Shown: positions 13,419-22,686 of the stretch, one piece after another | Layout: every line of letters starts with the position of its first letter | Numbering within the stretch: position 1 is the stretch's first letter | Notes under the pieces: model-generated | The model's input: only the letters and a program-made list of their open reading frames with translations | Told to the model about the DNA's origin: nothing | The model's database searches: none | IMG/VR virus record: IMGVR_UViG_3300017751_000198 | Coordinates: 1 to 25,504 of that record | Source: a virus | Length of the DNA: 25,504 bases | Direction: 5' to 3' (one strand) | Translations under genes and position numbers: made by a program

Positions 13419-15998
13419 ATGGCTGATCAGAAAGATATTCAAAATCAAAAAGATCTCAATAATGAGATGTCTCAGACTAAAACCCTAGAAGAACAAATTA
13501 TTGATCTTTTAGCGGAAAGAAGAGGTATTAATTCTGATGTACTTACAGATCAACAAAATTTAAATAATGTTCTTGCAGATCAGGTAAAGAACATGAGTTT
13601 TGAAATAGTTCAAAGAAAACAAATTAAAGATTTAAGTGCATCTGTTACTAAAATAGCAAACGATGCTTATTCTGTTAGTAAAGATCAATTAGGTCTTACT
13701 GAGACCAATGTTAAAATTGCAAAACAACAACAAACTTTAACTAAAAATATACTTCTTTTATCTCAACAAAGGGAACAATTATTAGATTCTATTAATGATG
13801 GTACAGCTACTGATGCTAAATTAAATGCTGATATAGCTCAATCAATTGCTGCTCAAGTTACAGAAGCTAAAAATCTTCAAAATCAACTAAAAAAAGTAGC
13901 AAAAAATTCTCAAACAATAAGTAAGAGTTTTGGGGTTAAGAGTTTTGGGGGGTTATCTGAAATTTCAAAAGCTATTCCAGGTTTAAGTAAGTTTAGTGGT
14001 CCTTTTGAAGAAGCTTCAGAAGCAGCTAGAAAACAAGCTCAGTTTAATTTAGAAAATTTTGGTACTACTAAAAAACTTAGTAAAGAAAACCTAAAAGCTT
14101 TAAAAACAGGAAAAGGCTTAGATGCTGATAAAATAAAATCCTTAGGATTAGAAGGAAAATTAATAGGCAAAAATGGAAAAATGCTCCAAGGAGCATCAGC
14201 CGCTGCAAAAGCAAAAACTTTAGGGTTAACTAAATCTATAGCTCCATTCATGGCCGGATTGAAATCTATAGGACCAATGCTTACTAAAGCTCTTGGACCT
14301 GTTGGTTTAATAATAGAAGCTGTAAATGCCTTGAAGGTTATTGACTCTGCATCAGGAACAACAGCAAAATCACTAGGAATATCAGCTGCAGAAGCAAGAG
14401 AATTAAATGCAGAAATGGCTGATGCTGCCTCTATGTCAGGAGACTTATTAGTATCATCTCAAGATGTAGTAAAGGCACAAGTTCAACTAAATAAGTTATT
14501 TGGAACATCTGTAAAGTTTTCAGGTGAATTTGCCGCAGAATTTGCAGAAATATCAGAAAAAACAGGACTATCATCTCATGCTATGGATGTATTTGCTGAA
14601 AAAGCCTTAATGAGTGGAACTTCTATTCAAAAACAACTTGAAAAAGTTCAAGCTGTTACAATGGAATTAAATGCTCAAAATGGTCTTTCAATAAGTGCTA
14701 AAGACATTCAAGAAGGTATTGGCGAAATGTCAGCTGTTCAAATGTTGAATAATAGAATGAATACCAAAGAAATGGCCAAACAGGTATTCAACGCTAAAAT
14801 GTTGGGTATTTCTCAACAACAATTAGAAGCTACCCAAAGTGGTTTATTAGATTTTGAAAGTTCAATTGCAGCTGAAATGGAAGCTGAACTATTAACAGGT
14901 AAACAACTTAATTTAGAAGGAGCTAGAGCAGCAGCATTAGCAGGTGATCAAGCTAAATTAGCAGCTGAATTAAGAAAAGAAGTAGGTACAGCAGCTGAGT
15001 TTGGAGCAATGAATGTAATCCAACAAGAAGCAATGGCCAAAGCATTTAATATGTCTAGAGAAGATATGGCTGCAATGTTAATAGAACAAGAAAAATTAGA
15101 AGCAGTAAAAGCAGCAGGTTTTGCATCAGCTAGTGATGCTCAAAAAATGTATAATAAAGCTTTAAAAGATGGTACTCTTACAGAAGATAAAAAGGCAAAA
15201 TTAGCAGAAGCAGGATTATTAGCCCAGTTTGAATCCGCAACTCAACAAGAAAAAATGGCGGCTGCTATGGATAAACTTCAAGATATATTTATACAATTAA
15301 TGGATGGTCTAGCTCCTATATTTGATGTTGTAATGGACGTTTTAGAACCAATATTTGCAATTTTAGGACCAATAGCTAAATTAATAGGTGATGTAATAGG
15401 GTTAGTTATGGGTGTATTACAACCTGCTTTAACAGCACTCTCAAATGCTTTTCAAAACATAGCAGATGGATTTACGGAGATTTTTGGGGGTATTGCAGAT
15501 GTAATTGTAGGTATTCTAACTTTTGATTTTAGTATGTTATTAGATGGTTTTAAATCTCTAATTAGAGGAGTATTAAAATTAGTGTTAATGCCTTTCCAAG
15601 CAATAACAGATTTAGTAGTAGGTGCCATTAATATGGTAATAAGAGGGGTGAATTACATCCCAGGAGTTGATATAACTGAAATTGAATCCCCAGATTTATC
15701 ATCAGAAGTAAATTCTTTAGTTGGTTTAGCAGATGGTGGTATCGTTCCTGCAACCCCTGGGGGTATTCCTGCCATTATTGGTGAAGGAGGTGAAGATGAA
15801 GTAGTAATGCCTTTAAGCAAACTCCCGGGTTTATTAGAAGGTGAAGGATCAAATAGGAATGGATCTAATACAAATAATGCTCAAATAGTAGGCTTATTAA
15901 AAGAATTAATATCTGCCGTGAAAGAAGGTGGTGATGTGATACTTGATGGAAATAAAGTAGGTAAATCACTAGCATTAGCAACTTCCAAAATGGGTTAA
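13419..15998 (+). CDS. Tail tape measure protein
   Basis: An 859-aa tape measure. Residues 1 to about 160 are a charged coiled coil (QKDLNNEMSQTKTLEEQIID onwards). A long Ala-rich helical region with Gly-rich breaks follows (about 165-620). A hydrophobic segment at about 628-750 (FDVVMDVLEPIFAILGPIAK and following) is probably the part that inserts into the host membrane. The C-terminal GLADGGIVPATPGGIPAIIG, then EGGEDEVVMPL, is the motif seen near the end of many tape measures. It fixes tail length; at the usual 1.5 angstrom per residue the tail would be at most about 130 nm. It follows the chaperone pair, as expected. No peptidase or lysozyme domain is visible inside it; that function is in the hub protein downstream. 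Confidence 0.9.
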   Translation: MADQKDIQNQKDLNNEMSQTKTLEEQIIDLLAERRGINSDVLTDQQNLNNVLADQVKNMSFEIVQRKQIKDLSASVTKIANDAYSVSKDQLGLTETNVKIAKQQQTLTKNILLLSQQREQLLDSINDGTATDAKLNADIAQSIAAQVTEAKNLQNQLKKVAKNSQTISKSFGVKSFGGLSEISKAIPGLSKFSGPFEEASEAARKQAQFNLENFGTTKKLSKENLKALKTGKGLDADKIKSLGLEGKLIGKNGKMLQGASAAAKAKTLGLTKSIAPFMAGLKSIGPMLTKALGPVGLIIEAVNALKVIDSASGTTAKSLGISAAEARELNAEMADAASMSGDLLVSSQDVVKAQVQLNKLFGTSVKFSGEFAAEFAEISEKTGLSSHAMDVFAEKALMSGTSIQKQLEKVQAVTMELNAQNGLSISAKDIQEGIGEMSAVQMLNNRMNTKEMAKQVFNAKMLGISQQQLEATQSGLLDFESSIAAEMEAELLTGKQLNLEGARAAALAGDQAKLAAELRKEVGTAAEFGAMNVIQQEAMAKAFNMSREDMAAMLIEQEKLEAVKAAGFASASDAQKMYNKALKDGTLTEDKKAKLAEAGLLAQFESATQQEKMAAAMDKLQDIFIQLMDGLAPIFDVVMDVLEPIFAILGPIAKLIGDVIGLVMGVLQPALTALSNAFQNIADGFTEIFGGIADVIVGILTFDFSMLLDGFKSLIRGVLKLVLMPFQAITDLVVGAINMVIRGVNYIPGVDITEIESPDLSSEVNSLVGLADGGIVPATPGGIPAIIGEGGEDEVVMPLSKLPGLLEGEGSNRNGSNTNNAQIVGLLKELISAVKEGGDVILDGNKVGKSLALATSKMG

Positions 15999-16008
15999 TA
16001 TTTATAAC
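15996..16008 (+). promoter_or_regulatory. Late-promoter-like element after the tape measure
   Basis: TAATATTTATAAC, an exact consensus copy, begins with the TAA stop of the tape measure and ends 25 nt before the ATG at 16034. It would drive the baseplate genes from 16034 to 22609, which have only 4-35 nt gaps and no other clear element. Confidence 0.5.
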
Positions 16009-16033
16009 AAAATAACAATTAAAATATAAAATT

Positions 16034-16336
16034 ATGTCAAATTCAATTGAAAATATGTTTAACACAGATGGATCTCCTTTAGGGGTTCCAGTATCACCTA
16101 ACACTAATCCTCTTACAGATCCTGCTGTTAGTATTGTAGGTAATTCCCAACTTCACAATCAATACTCTAATATAGGAAATCCTACATTAAACAACCCAGC
16201 TTATCAAAATTTTGGAGCAGGTGCTTTGGGTTACACAAATCCACCTACTTCACAATTAGGTGAAACAGCCGATTCATACCAAGAACCAGTAAATAGATAC
16301 GCAAATAATTTACCTCCTGGAGCAGCAGGACTTTAA
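16034..16336 (+). CDS. Small Asn/Pro-rich protein of unknown function, tail module
   Basis: A 100-aa protein, rich in Asn, Pro, Gly, Ser and Tyr and almost without Lys or Arg. It begins MSNSIENMFNTDGSPLGVPV and continues with short N-P turns (NTNPLTDP, GNPTLNNPAYQNFG). No helix, signal peptide or membrane segment is evident, so it is probably extended or disordered on its own. It is the first gene behind a late-type element and is followed after 9 nt by the 717-aa gene, so it is likely co-translated with the baseplate genes. A virion peptide or a linker between tape measure and baseplate would fit. I recognise no family. Confidence 0.6.
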   Translation: MSNSIENMFNTDGSPLGVPVSPNTNPLTDPAVSIVGNSQLHNQYSNIGNPTLNNPAYQNFGAGALGYTNPPTSQLGETADSYQEPVNRYANNLPPGAAGL

Positions 16337-16345
16337 TATTAATAT

Positions 16346-18499
16346 ATGCCTTTAATTAACTTCCAAACAGATTTAACTAATCTACCTTGGGGGAAAGATA
16401 GACGTGATGGGGGTAGTAGTAAACAACCTTACATTACTAAAGATATCCCCCAGGGACTAGAATCTGACGACCTTCCAGTAAGATCAGGACCTGATTTTAT
16501 TGTTAGAGGAGGATTAAAGGTAGTATCCAATACTATAGATGATGTAAGTCGATTAACACAAATGTTTTTCGATACAAAATCCCCAAAAGGATTTTTATTT
16601 ATAGCAAAGGAAAATGTGTTATCTCGCACATCTGTTAAAACACAAGCTGGTGGGTTAGGTTATGGTGGAGCTAATTCTCAACAAACTCTAGGTCAAGGAT
16701 CATTTTCTCCTGCAGGGGGAGGAGATCCAAATCTATTCCAAAGTGTAGGTAATTTTATAAGTAATGCATTAGGGGCTTCTGGTGGAAATGAGTTAGTATT
16801 AGGTGGTGGTGGTGGAGTTAATCAAGGTATTTATTTACCAACATCAACATTATTACAAACTGCTGGGAGTGCTTTTGGGTCTCATTTAAATCTTTTAGGT
16901 TTAGACCCAACAGCAAATGGAGAGGGTGGGTTATTCCCTTCTGCGGGTTTAACTACTTACTATGGAATAACTAAAGATCAAAGAACCCAAGAGGGTGAAA
17001 ATCAAAATAGATTAAATGAGTTGTATAAATTTCATGTAGATACTACTTCTGAAAATTCTATTAATGTATATTCATACTCAGGAGGACCAGGATCAATATT
17101 AGGTATAGGAAATACAAATCTATTATTTGCAGATCAAAGAACAGGAAATCAAAATCTTGCATCAAAATCAGATCCTAATTATTTTTATGTAGGGAGTAGA
17201 CCTAATAATAGAACTACTTCAAGTTTTATTTCTCCATTAACTGGAGGAGCTTCTGGTAAATATGAAGATTATACTAATAGTATAGGATCATTAATATTTC
17301 CTGACGGTACACCAGTTATAAATGCTGATAATGGGTTTTCATATACTCAAAATTTTCTAACTTCTGTTTCTCAACCCAATTCTTTTTTACCAAACCCCGA
17401 GGTTTTATATAGGAATGACTCTATAACTTATGATCAACAACAATTAATAAGTAAAGATAATGTTATTCAAGGAGGAGAAGCTGGTTTATATCCTACTGAT
17501 TTTAGAAAACAATTATATACTTACCCAGACAGTGGAAGTGCTCCTACAAACAATCCTCAAAACCCAACAGAAGGAGGTACACAAAATTCATCAATAATTT
17601 CAATATCTCCTAATTATAGAGTTAAAAATATAGATGAAAGACTTAACATGGGCCACCCAGGAAATAATGGAGGTAGGCTAAGAGATTCTCCATCTACATC
17701 CCCACTTAAAAATGTTTGGAATTATGGCATAAATGCAACTGAGTTAGAAGCTTTGGATAAAATCACAGCGATGCCTATGTATACAAAAACTTCTGTTGAT
17801 ACAAACCAACCTGTCAATGATTTAGTTAAGTTTAGAATAGCAGCTATTAATAATAATAAAACAAATGATGAAGCTGTTTATATGCATTTTAGAGCATTTA
17901 TAGATTCATTTGATGATAGTTATTCATCTACTTGGAATTCTGTTAATTATGTTGGTAGAGGTGATACATTATACAATTATGGAGGATTTACTAGAAATAT
18001 TAGCTTATCATTTACAGTGGCTGCTCAATCAAAAGCAGAGCTAATCCCAATGTATAAAAAATTAAATTATTTAGCCTCCCAATTAACCCCGGATTATAAT
18101 GGAGCTGGGTTTATGAGAGGAAATTTAGTTAGATTAACTTTAGGTGGTTATTTATATGAACAACCTGGATTTATTACTTCTTTAACATATACAGTCCCTC
18201 AGGAATCTAATTGGGAAATTGGAATTGATCAAAAAGGTGGTTCTGATCATAGTGTTAAAGAACTCCCACACGTTATTCAAGTAAGCGGGTTTTCCTTTAC
18301 CCCTATTCATAAATTCCTACCAGAAAAACCAGGTAATGCTAATAATCCTAATAGTAGATTTATTGCCTTATCTAATAAAAAAGATAGTAGAGGAAATTAT
18401 GCGGATGAATATAAAACATACCAACCCACAAAAGGAAGTGGGGGAGATAATAATGAAGAAACTAATGAACCATTTCGCCAACCTCAAAATTTAAGTTAA
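16346..18499 (+). CDS. Baseplate / tail-terminus structural protein (position of P2 gpU)
   Basis: A 717-aa protein. The first 500 residues are Gly/Ser/Asn-rich with a polyglycine stretch (LVLGGGGGVNQG, about residues 151-162) and several loop-like segments, and match nothing I know. The last 200 are better structured: YVGRGDTLYNYGGFTRNISL, then PMYKKLNYLASQLTPDY, LGGYLYEQPGFITSLTYTVP and QVSGFSFTPIHKFLPEKP. That pattern (a ring-forming beta domain, a helix with LN-LA, then 'G-x-I-sLtyt' and a final 'FTPIHK') is typical of contractile-tail proteins that begin the tube at the baseplate. The gene is followed after 4 nt by a LysM/X-like gene and then the hub, which matches the U-X-D order of P2. 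The equivalence to gpU or to T4 gp48/gp54 is inference. Confidence 0.6.
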   Translation: MPLINFQTDLTNLPWGKDRRDGGSSKQPYITKDIPQGLESDDLPVRSGPDFIVRGGLKVVSNTIDDVSRLTQMFFDTKSPKGFLFIAKENVLSRTSVKTQAGGLGYGGANSQQTLGQGSFSPAGGGDPNLFQSVGNFISNALGASGGNELVLGGGGGVNQGIYLPTSTLLQTAGSAFGSHLNLLGLDPTANGEGGLFPSAGLTTYYGITKDQRTQEGENQNRLNELYKFHVDTTSENSINVYSYSGGPGSILGIGNTNLLFADQRTGNQNLASKSDPNYFYVGSRPNNRTTSSFISPLTGGASGKYEDYTNSIGSLIFPDGTPVINADNGFSYTQNFLTSVSQPNSFLPNPEVLYRNDSITYDQQQLISKDNVIQGGEAGLYPTDFRKQLYTYPDSGSAPTNNPQNPTEGGTQNSSIISISPNYRVKNIDERLNMGHPGNNGGRLRDSPSTSPLKNVWNYGINATELEALDKITAMPMYTKTSVDTNQPVNDLVKFRIAAINNNKTNDEAVYMHFRAFIDSFDDSYSSTWNSVNYVGRGDTLYNYGGFTRNISLSFTVAAQSKAELIPMYKKLNYLASQLTPDYNGAGFMRGNLVRLTLGGYLYEQPGFITSLTYTVPQESNWEIGIDQKGGSDHSVKELPHVIQVSGFSFTPIHKFLPEKPGNANNPNSRFIALSNKKDSRGNYADEYKTYQPTKGSGGDNNEETNEPFRQPQNLS

Positions 18500-18503
18500 G
18501 TTA

Positions 18504-18824
18504 ATGAATAGATACTCTGAAATAAAAATCCTAAGAAATGAAAATGAGTTTGTAGGAACAATAGGCACCCAATATTATGGGGATGTCATTTATCCTGAAA
18601 TTCCTATTTTAGAAACTGACATTTGGGTTGAAACTGAATTTGGGGATAGATTAGATTTATTATCAAATCAATTTTATGATGATGTTACTTTATATTGGAT
18701 TATAGCTATTGCAAATCCTAATAAAGTTAATATGGGTTCTTTATTTTTACCTCCAGGGACACAAATTAGAATACCTGTAGGTGTAACAAGTATAGTTGAT
18801 AGTTATAATATTTTAAATAAATAA
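18504..18824 (+). CDS. LysM-like baseplate protein (gpX / gp53 type)
   Basis: A 106-aa protein. The core is GDRLDLLSNQFYDDVTLYWI, then IAIANPNKVNMGSLFLPPGT and QIRIPVG, a clear LysM-like fold: GD-x-LD-iA-x-k-yy-D-x-tlyW-iia-aN, followed by the PG-t-iRiP ending. Proteins of this type are P2 gpX and the LysM domain of T4 gp53, small baseplate components that help join the tube to the hub. The N-terminal 40 residues (ILRNENEFVGTIGTQYYGDV) form an extra beta segment. Gaps of 4 nt on both sides put it in one transcript with the U-like and hub genes. The peptidoglycan-binding ability typical of true LysM is not implied. Confidence 0.78.
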   Translation: MNRYSEIKILRNENEFVGTIGTQYYGDVIYPEIPILETDIWVETEFGDRLDLLSNQFYDDVTLYWIIAIANPNKVNMGSLFLPPGTQIRIPVGVTSIVDSYNILNK

Positions 18825-18828
18825 AGTT

Positions 18829-21807
18829 ATGAGTAATTTTTTGGGAAAACCATTTGATCCTTGGGTTAAAGAACAAATAGAATTAAGACAAGAATCTTTA
18901 GGAAAATATACTAATATCCCATCAAAAGATATCCAAAATTATACTACCAAAGCCCCTTTTTTGAGATTAGCTAGTTCTGTAAATTTAACTAATAAAGGAT
19001 CTGAAGGAAATGAGATAGATGATTCTGTACTTCAAAAATTAATAAGCTCTGGTATCAATAAAGATTTAATTTCAGGGGATCAATTAGCTAAAAATTTTAT
19101 TTTACAAGGAGGAGTAACTAATAGTGAAGGTAAAATACAGTCAGGATTAAATAAAGGTGGAATATTTGAAGGTGCTTATGGGTGGGGGGGAGTATCTAAT
19201 AATTCAAGAGGATATGTACCTATGCCTGGTATTACTGACGCTGACATAACTTACTATAATAATGGGGCACTAAGTAAAACTACTATTAATATAAAATGTT
19301 TTAGTAAAGAACAATTTCAACTAATAGATGTTTTATATTTAAGACCAGGCTATACTTTATTATTAGAGTTTGGGCATAGTCAATATTTAAAAAAAGATAA
19401 ACAAGGTAAGGTACAATTAGAGAATTTTCCAAATTTTTTAACTGACCCTATGAGTTTGATGCTTAAAGGAGAAACCAGTCAATATGATTTAATTACATCA
19501 ATTAATAAAACAAAATACCAACATAGCGGAAATTATGGGGGTATTTTTGGAAAAATTACTAAATTTAATTGGCAATTCAATCCTGATGGAAGTTATGACT
19601 GTCAAGTACAATTAACTTCTGTAGGTGATGTAGTAGAATCATTAAAAATTAATCTTACTACTCCTAAGTCTGTTGAAAAATCATTAGGGGAAACTATTGG
19701 TGGAGCTTTTAAAAAATTTTGGAATGTATTGACGACTGGAGGAGGAGGATCTTCTGTTTTAATAACAAATGCAGATAAAACAATAATTAATACTTTTTTA
19801 TTTGGAATATTTCAAGGTACCTCAAAATCTATTACCACTCCTCTTTCTAAAAAAAATGCAGGTTTTCAAGAATTAGAAATAAGCAATTTTAGGGATCATA
19901 AAGGTAAACCACCCCAACCTATTAAATATCCAAAAGGTCTTCTTTACAGAACTGGTATTACTTACCCCGAAGAAGAAAAATCTAGTAATCCTTTAATTTA
20001 TATTAAGTATGGAGCTTTTTTAGCTTTTATTCAATCTAATTTATTACTATATAACACAAAATTAAATACTCCTCAATTTACTTTTGATATGGATTTTCAG
20101 GATTTAGCTAACGATGACAATGTTATTCTTAGAATCCCAGGACAATTATCAACTGATCCTAGAGTATGTTTAATACCATATGAAAATTTTTCAATTGTTA
20201 GTGGAGGTGGGGGTACTATTGGGATGAGAGATGTTATAATTAATAGTTTATTAAAACAAACTGACTTTTTTTACAAAAATGAGCAATATTTAGGAAGACT
20301 AGGTAATATTATGGTTAGTACTACATATATTGCTGAAGTTTTGGATAGCATGAATACAGATGAAGAAGGAAGTATTTTATTATTTGAGTTTTTAAAAACC
20401 CTACAAAAAGGAATGATTGAAGCTACCGGGGGAATAAATAAATATGATTTAAGGATGAATCAAGAAGGTACAAAAGTACAATTTATTGAAGAAATCCCAC
20501 AAAGACTATCAAACCCACCTTCATCAACTGAGTACACTAGATTTAATGTTTTTGGGGTTAAAAGAGGAATAGAGGGTAGTTTTATTAGAGAAATTAATTT
20601 AACAGCTGATTTATCTAATGATTTTGCTACTATGATATCTATAGGAGCCCAATCTGATAGCAATCAACTTGGGGGAAATGCTACTTCATTTTCAAATTAT
20701 AACGCTGGATTAATAGATCGAATTATTCCAGAAAAAGTATCTTCTCCAGATATTGAAGAAAAACAAACAACCCAAAAAGTTTTTAAACCAGACCAATTAG
20801 CAAAAATTGTAAGTAAAGAAAAAAGTAATTATGATTCAATATACATGGATACTCAATTTAATTCTGAAGATATTTCTTCCTATAAATCAAACATGACTAC
20901 AGCTATTACTTTAGCTTTAGGTATACTAACTGATAGAAAATCTAAAAAACAAGCACAATTACAAGCCCCATTCTTCCTTCCTTTTAATTTATCTCTTACT
21001 ATGGATGGGTTAACAGGGATGAAATTATATCAAAAATTTCTCATGACAGATGATATACTCCCTCCTTCATATGAAAAAGATGGGGTTGACCTTCAATTAA
21101 AAGGTATAAACCATAAAATTGATACTAATGGATGGATAACATCTCTAGAAACTCTCTCAGTACCTGCAAATTCTTTAGCTCCAATTACACGACCACCCCA
21201 AATGGTAGCAGAAGATAAAGATGAAACAGCAACTTCATCACCCCTCCCATCTAGATCAATTACACCATCTGCAACTACTTTCCCTCAATCTGCTACAAGG
21301 GAAAATGCTATGTTAAAATCTTATAATCAAGTATTTGCTAGAGATCCTCAAGTGCCTAAGATGTGTGCTAGATGGACATACAATTTAGCTTTAAATTACG
21401 TTAGTTTCTTAAAAGGAGGACAACTAAAAAATCCTCAAACAGCTGCAGGTGGTAATGCAAAAGTGGATGTAAAATTTCACCTTAATTTAACTAAATTAGG
21501 TTATAAAAAAACAACTAGTACAGGTTTATCAAGAACAGAAGTTGGTAATTTAATCAAAAATGGAACGTGGGGTTATGGAGATGTAGTAGTTTATTGGGCT
21601 AATGATAAACCCACAAGTGGTAAAGATACCCATTATGTATATGGTCATACACAGATTTACACAGGAAAAATTAACAACTCAGGATGGGCATCATCAATGC
21701 AAGAGAATTATAATGCAAAAACAGGATTTGTGTATGGGAATCGAAAAAGTAATAACTGGAACCTATTAGTATTTAGAGCTCCATATGACGAAAAAGGAAA
21801 TGCTTAA
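18829..21807 (+). CDS. Baseplate hub protein (gp27/gpD-like) with C-terminal CHAP peptidase
   Basis: A 992-aa protein. Residues about 135-700 resemble the gp27/gpD hub fold: PMPGITDADITYYNNGALSK and TTINIKCFSKEQFQLIDVLY are followed by LRPGYTLLLEFGHS, the barrel pattern of the trimeric hub. A Pro/Ser/Thr-rich linker (about 780-830) precedes a C-terminal domain (about 835-992) with CHAP or NlpC/P60-type features: MCARWTYNLALNY with candidate nucleophile C846, GDVVVYW (917-923) and YGHTQIYTG with H940. T4 carries a lysozyme domain in gp5 at the needle; here a cysteine peptidase/amidase fused to the hub would open the peptidoglycan of the host. The third catalytic residue is not certain. It lies 4 nt after the LysM-like gene. 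Confidence 0.78.
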   Translation: MSNFLGKPFDPWVKEQIELRQESLGKYTNIPSKDIQNYTTKAPFLRLASSVNLTNKGSEGNEIDDSVLQKLISSGINKDLISGDQLAKNFILQGGVTNSEGKIQSGLNKGGIFEGAYGWGGVSNNSRGYVPMPGITDADITYYNNGALSKTTINIKCFSKEQFQLIDVLYLRPGYTLLLEFGHSQYLKKDKQGKVQLENFPNFLTDPMSLMLKGETSQYDLITSINKTKYQHSGNYGGIFGKITKFNWQFNPDGSYDCQVQLTSVGDVVESLKINLTTPKSVEKSLGETIGGAFKKFWNVLTTGGGGSSVLITNADKTIINTFLFGIFQGTSKSITTPLSKKNAGFQELEISNFRDHKGKPPQPIKYPKGLLYRTGITYPEEEKSSNPLIYIKYGAFLAFIQSNLLLYNTKLNTPQFTFDMDFQDLANDDNVILRIPGQLSTDPRVCLIPYENFSIVSGGGGTIGMRDVIINSLLKQTDFFYKNEQYLGRLGNIMVSTTYIAEVLDSMNTDEEGSILLFEFLKTLQKGMIEATGGINKYDLRMNQEGTKVQFIEEIPQRLSNPPSSTEYTRFNVFGVKRGIEGSFIREINLTADLSNDFATMISIGAQSDSNQLGGNATSFSNYNAGLIDRIIPEKVSSPDIEEKQTTQKVFKPDQLAKIVSKEKSNYDSIYMDTQFNSEDISSYKSNMTTAITLALGILTDRKSKKQAQLQAPFFLPFNLSLTMDGLTGMKLYQKFLMTDDILPPSYEKDGVDLQLKGINHKIDTNGWITSLETLSVPANSLAPITRPPQMVAEDKDETATSSPLPSRSITPSATTFPQSATRENAMLKSYNQVFARDPQVPKMCARWTYNLALNYVSFLKGGQLKNPQTAAGGNAKVDVKFHLNLTKLGYKKTTSTGLSRTEVGNLIKNGTWGYGDVVVYWANDKPTSGKDTHYVYGHTQIYTGKINNSGWASSMQENYNAKTGFVYGNRKSNNWNLLVFRAPYDEKGNA

Positions 21808-21820
21808 AAATATTTAAATA

Positions 21821-22609
21821 ATGTATACACCTAAAAATAGAATATTAACTAACCAATATAGTAGAGGTACTAAATTAGTATATATTAGTTCTGGAGAATA
21901 TTATACTGGATTTTACCATAAAACATTTGAAGGAAAATATTTTACAGGTAAAACTCCTAATGATCCCCCTTTAGTTGAATTAGAATTAGCTAAAGTTACA
22001 TCAACAAATTATACAGCAAGTTTACCACAAAACGAAATTGCATACGCAGACGCACCTACAATATTTGATGATCTCGAAACCCCAGGTTATGATGAAGGTA
22101 TGATAGTAGATTATGCTCGTGTTAATGATATTAATCTTTTAAAACAAGAAAAAACTATTATTCCTTACTCACATTACCCAAAACCAACAAAAAACGATTA
22201 TAAATTAGGAGTATTTACTAGGTATTTTGTAGTTAAAACAAATGAAAATAGATATATAGAGGTAAGTGAAGAAATGTATAAAAATATTACAAATGAATCC
22301 CCTCAATATTTGTGGCAGCCTTATACTGCTTTTAAACTTCAATGGACTTTAGCAGGTGATGAAAGTTATGTAGCTACCACAAATAGAAATTCAATACTTT
22401 TAGCTGAAAAAGAAATTAAAAGAAAAGGTTTAATTGAATTTTTAAGAGGAAATTATTTAAAATTCTACATAACAGAAGAAATGGATTTTTTAGTTAATTT
22501 AAAACCAACGGATTTATCAATTTCTAGATCTCCTCAACAACCACAAAGAAATCAATCCCAATCCTCACCAATTACGGGGTCATCTTTCACATCAAACCTT
22601 TATGGTTAA
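21821..22609 (+). CDS. Probable baseplate/virion protein of unknown function
   Basis: A 262-aa protein. The N-terminal 45 residues (MYTPKNRILTNQYSRGTKLV, then SGEYYTGFYHKTFEGKYFTG) contain the Y-x-G-x-YH / G-x-yfTG pattern that I have seen in structural proteins of Bacteroidota phages. The middle is Tyr-rich and mixed alpha/beta, with YKLGVFTRYFVVKTNENRYI followed by an amphipathic helix. The C-terminus is disordered and Gln/Ser/Pro-rich. There is no signal peptide or membrane segment. It follows the hub gene by 13 nt and is the last gene before a non-coding gap with a new promoter-like site, so it probably closes the baseplate transcript. No specific function can be given. Confidence 0.6.
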   Translation: MYTPKNRILTNQYSRGTKLVYISSGEYYTGFYHKTFEGKYFTGKTPNDPPLVELELAKVTSTNYTASLPQNEIAYADAPTIFDDLETPGYDEGMIVDYARVNDINLLKQEKTIIPYSHYPKPTKNDYKLGVFTRYFVVKTNENRYIEVSEEMYKNITNESPQYLWQPYTAFKLQWTLAGDESYVATTNRNSILLAEKEIKRKGLIEFLRGNYLKFYITEEMDFLVNLKPTDLSISRSPQQPQRNQSQSSPITGSSFTSNLYG

Positions 22610-22640
22610 AAACCTAAAGTAAAATAATTTAAATTCTAAT

Positions 22641-22669
22641 TTGGATACTTAGTCTAGATTTTTTATATT
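22641..22669 (+). promoter_or_regulatory. Putative early/middle promoter for the DNA polymerase gene
   Basis: TTGGAT (22641-22646), a 17-nt spacer and TATATT (22664-22669, followed by G) lie 17 nt before the ATG. Read as a Bacteroidota promoter, TTG is the -33 box and TATATTG is close to TAnnTTTG. It shares an AGTCT in the spacer with the gp32 site. It stands in the 77-nt gap that separates late tail genes from replication genes. Confidence 0.55.
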
Positions 22670-22686
22670 GAACCAAAATAATAGTT

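Noticed and set aside
14039-14251. Minus-strand ORFs within tape measure, fibre, hub and other genes
   Set aside because: All overlap well-supported + strand genes, lack start context and have no recognisable features.
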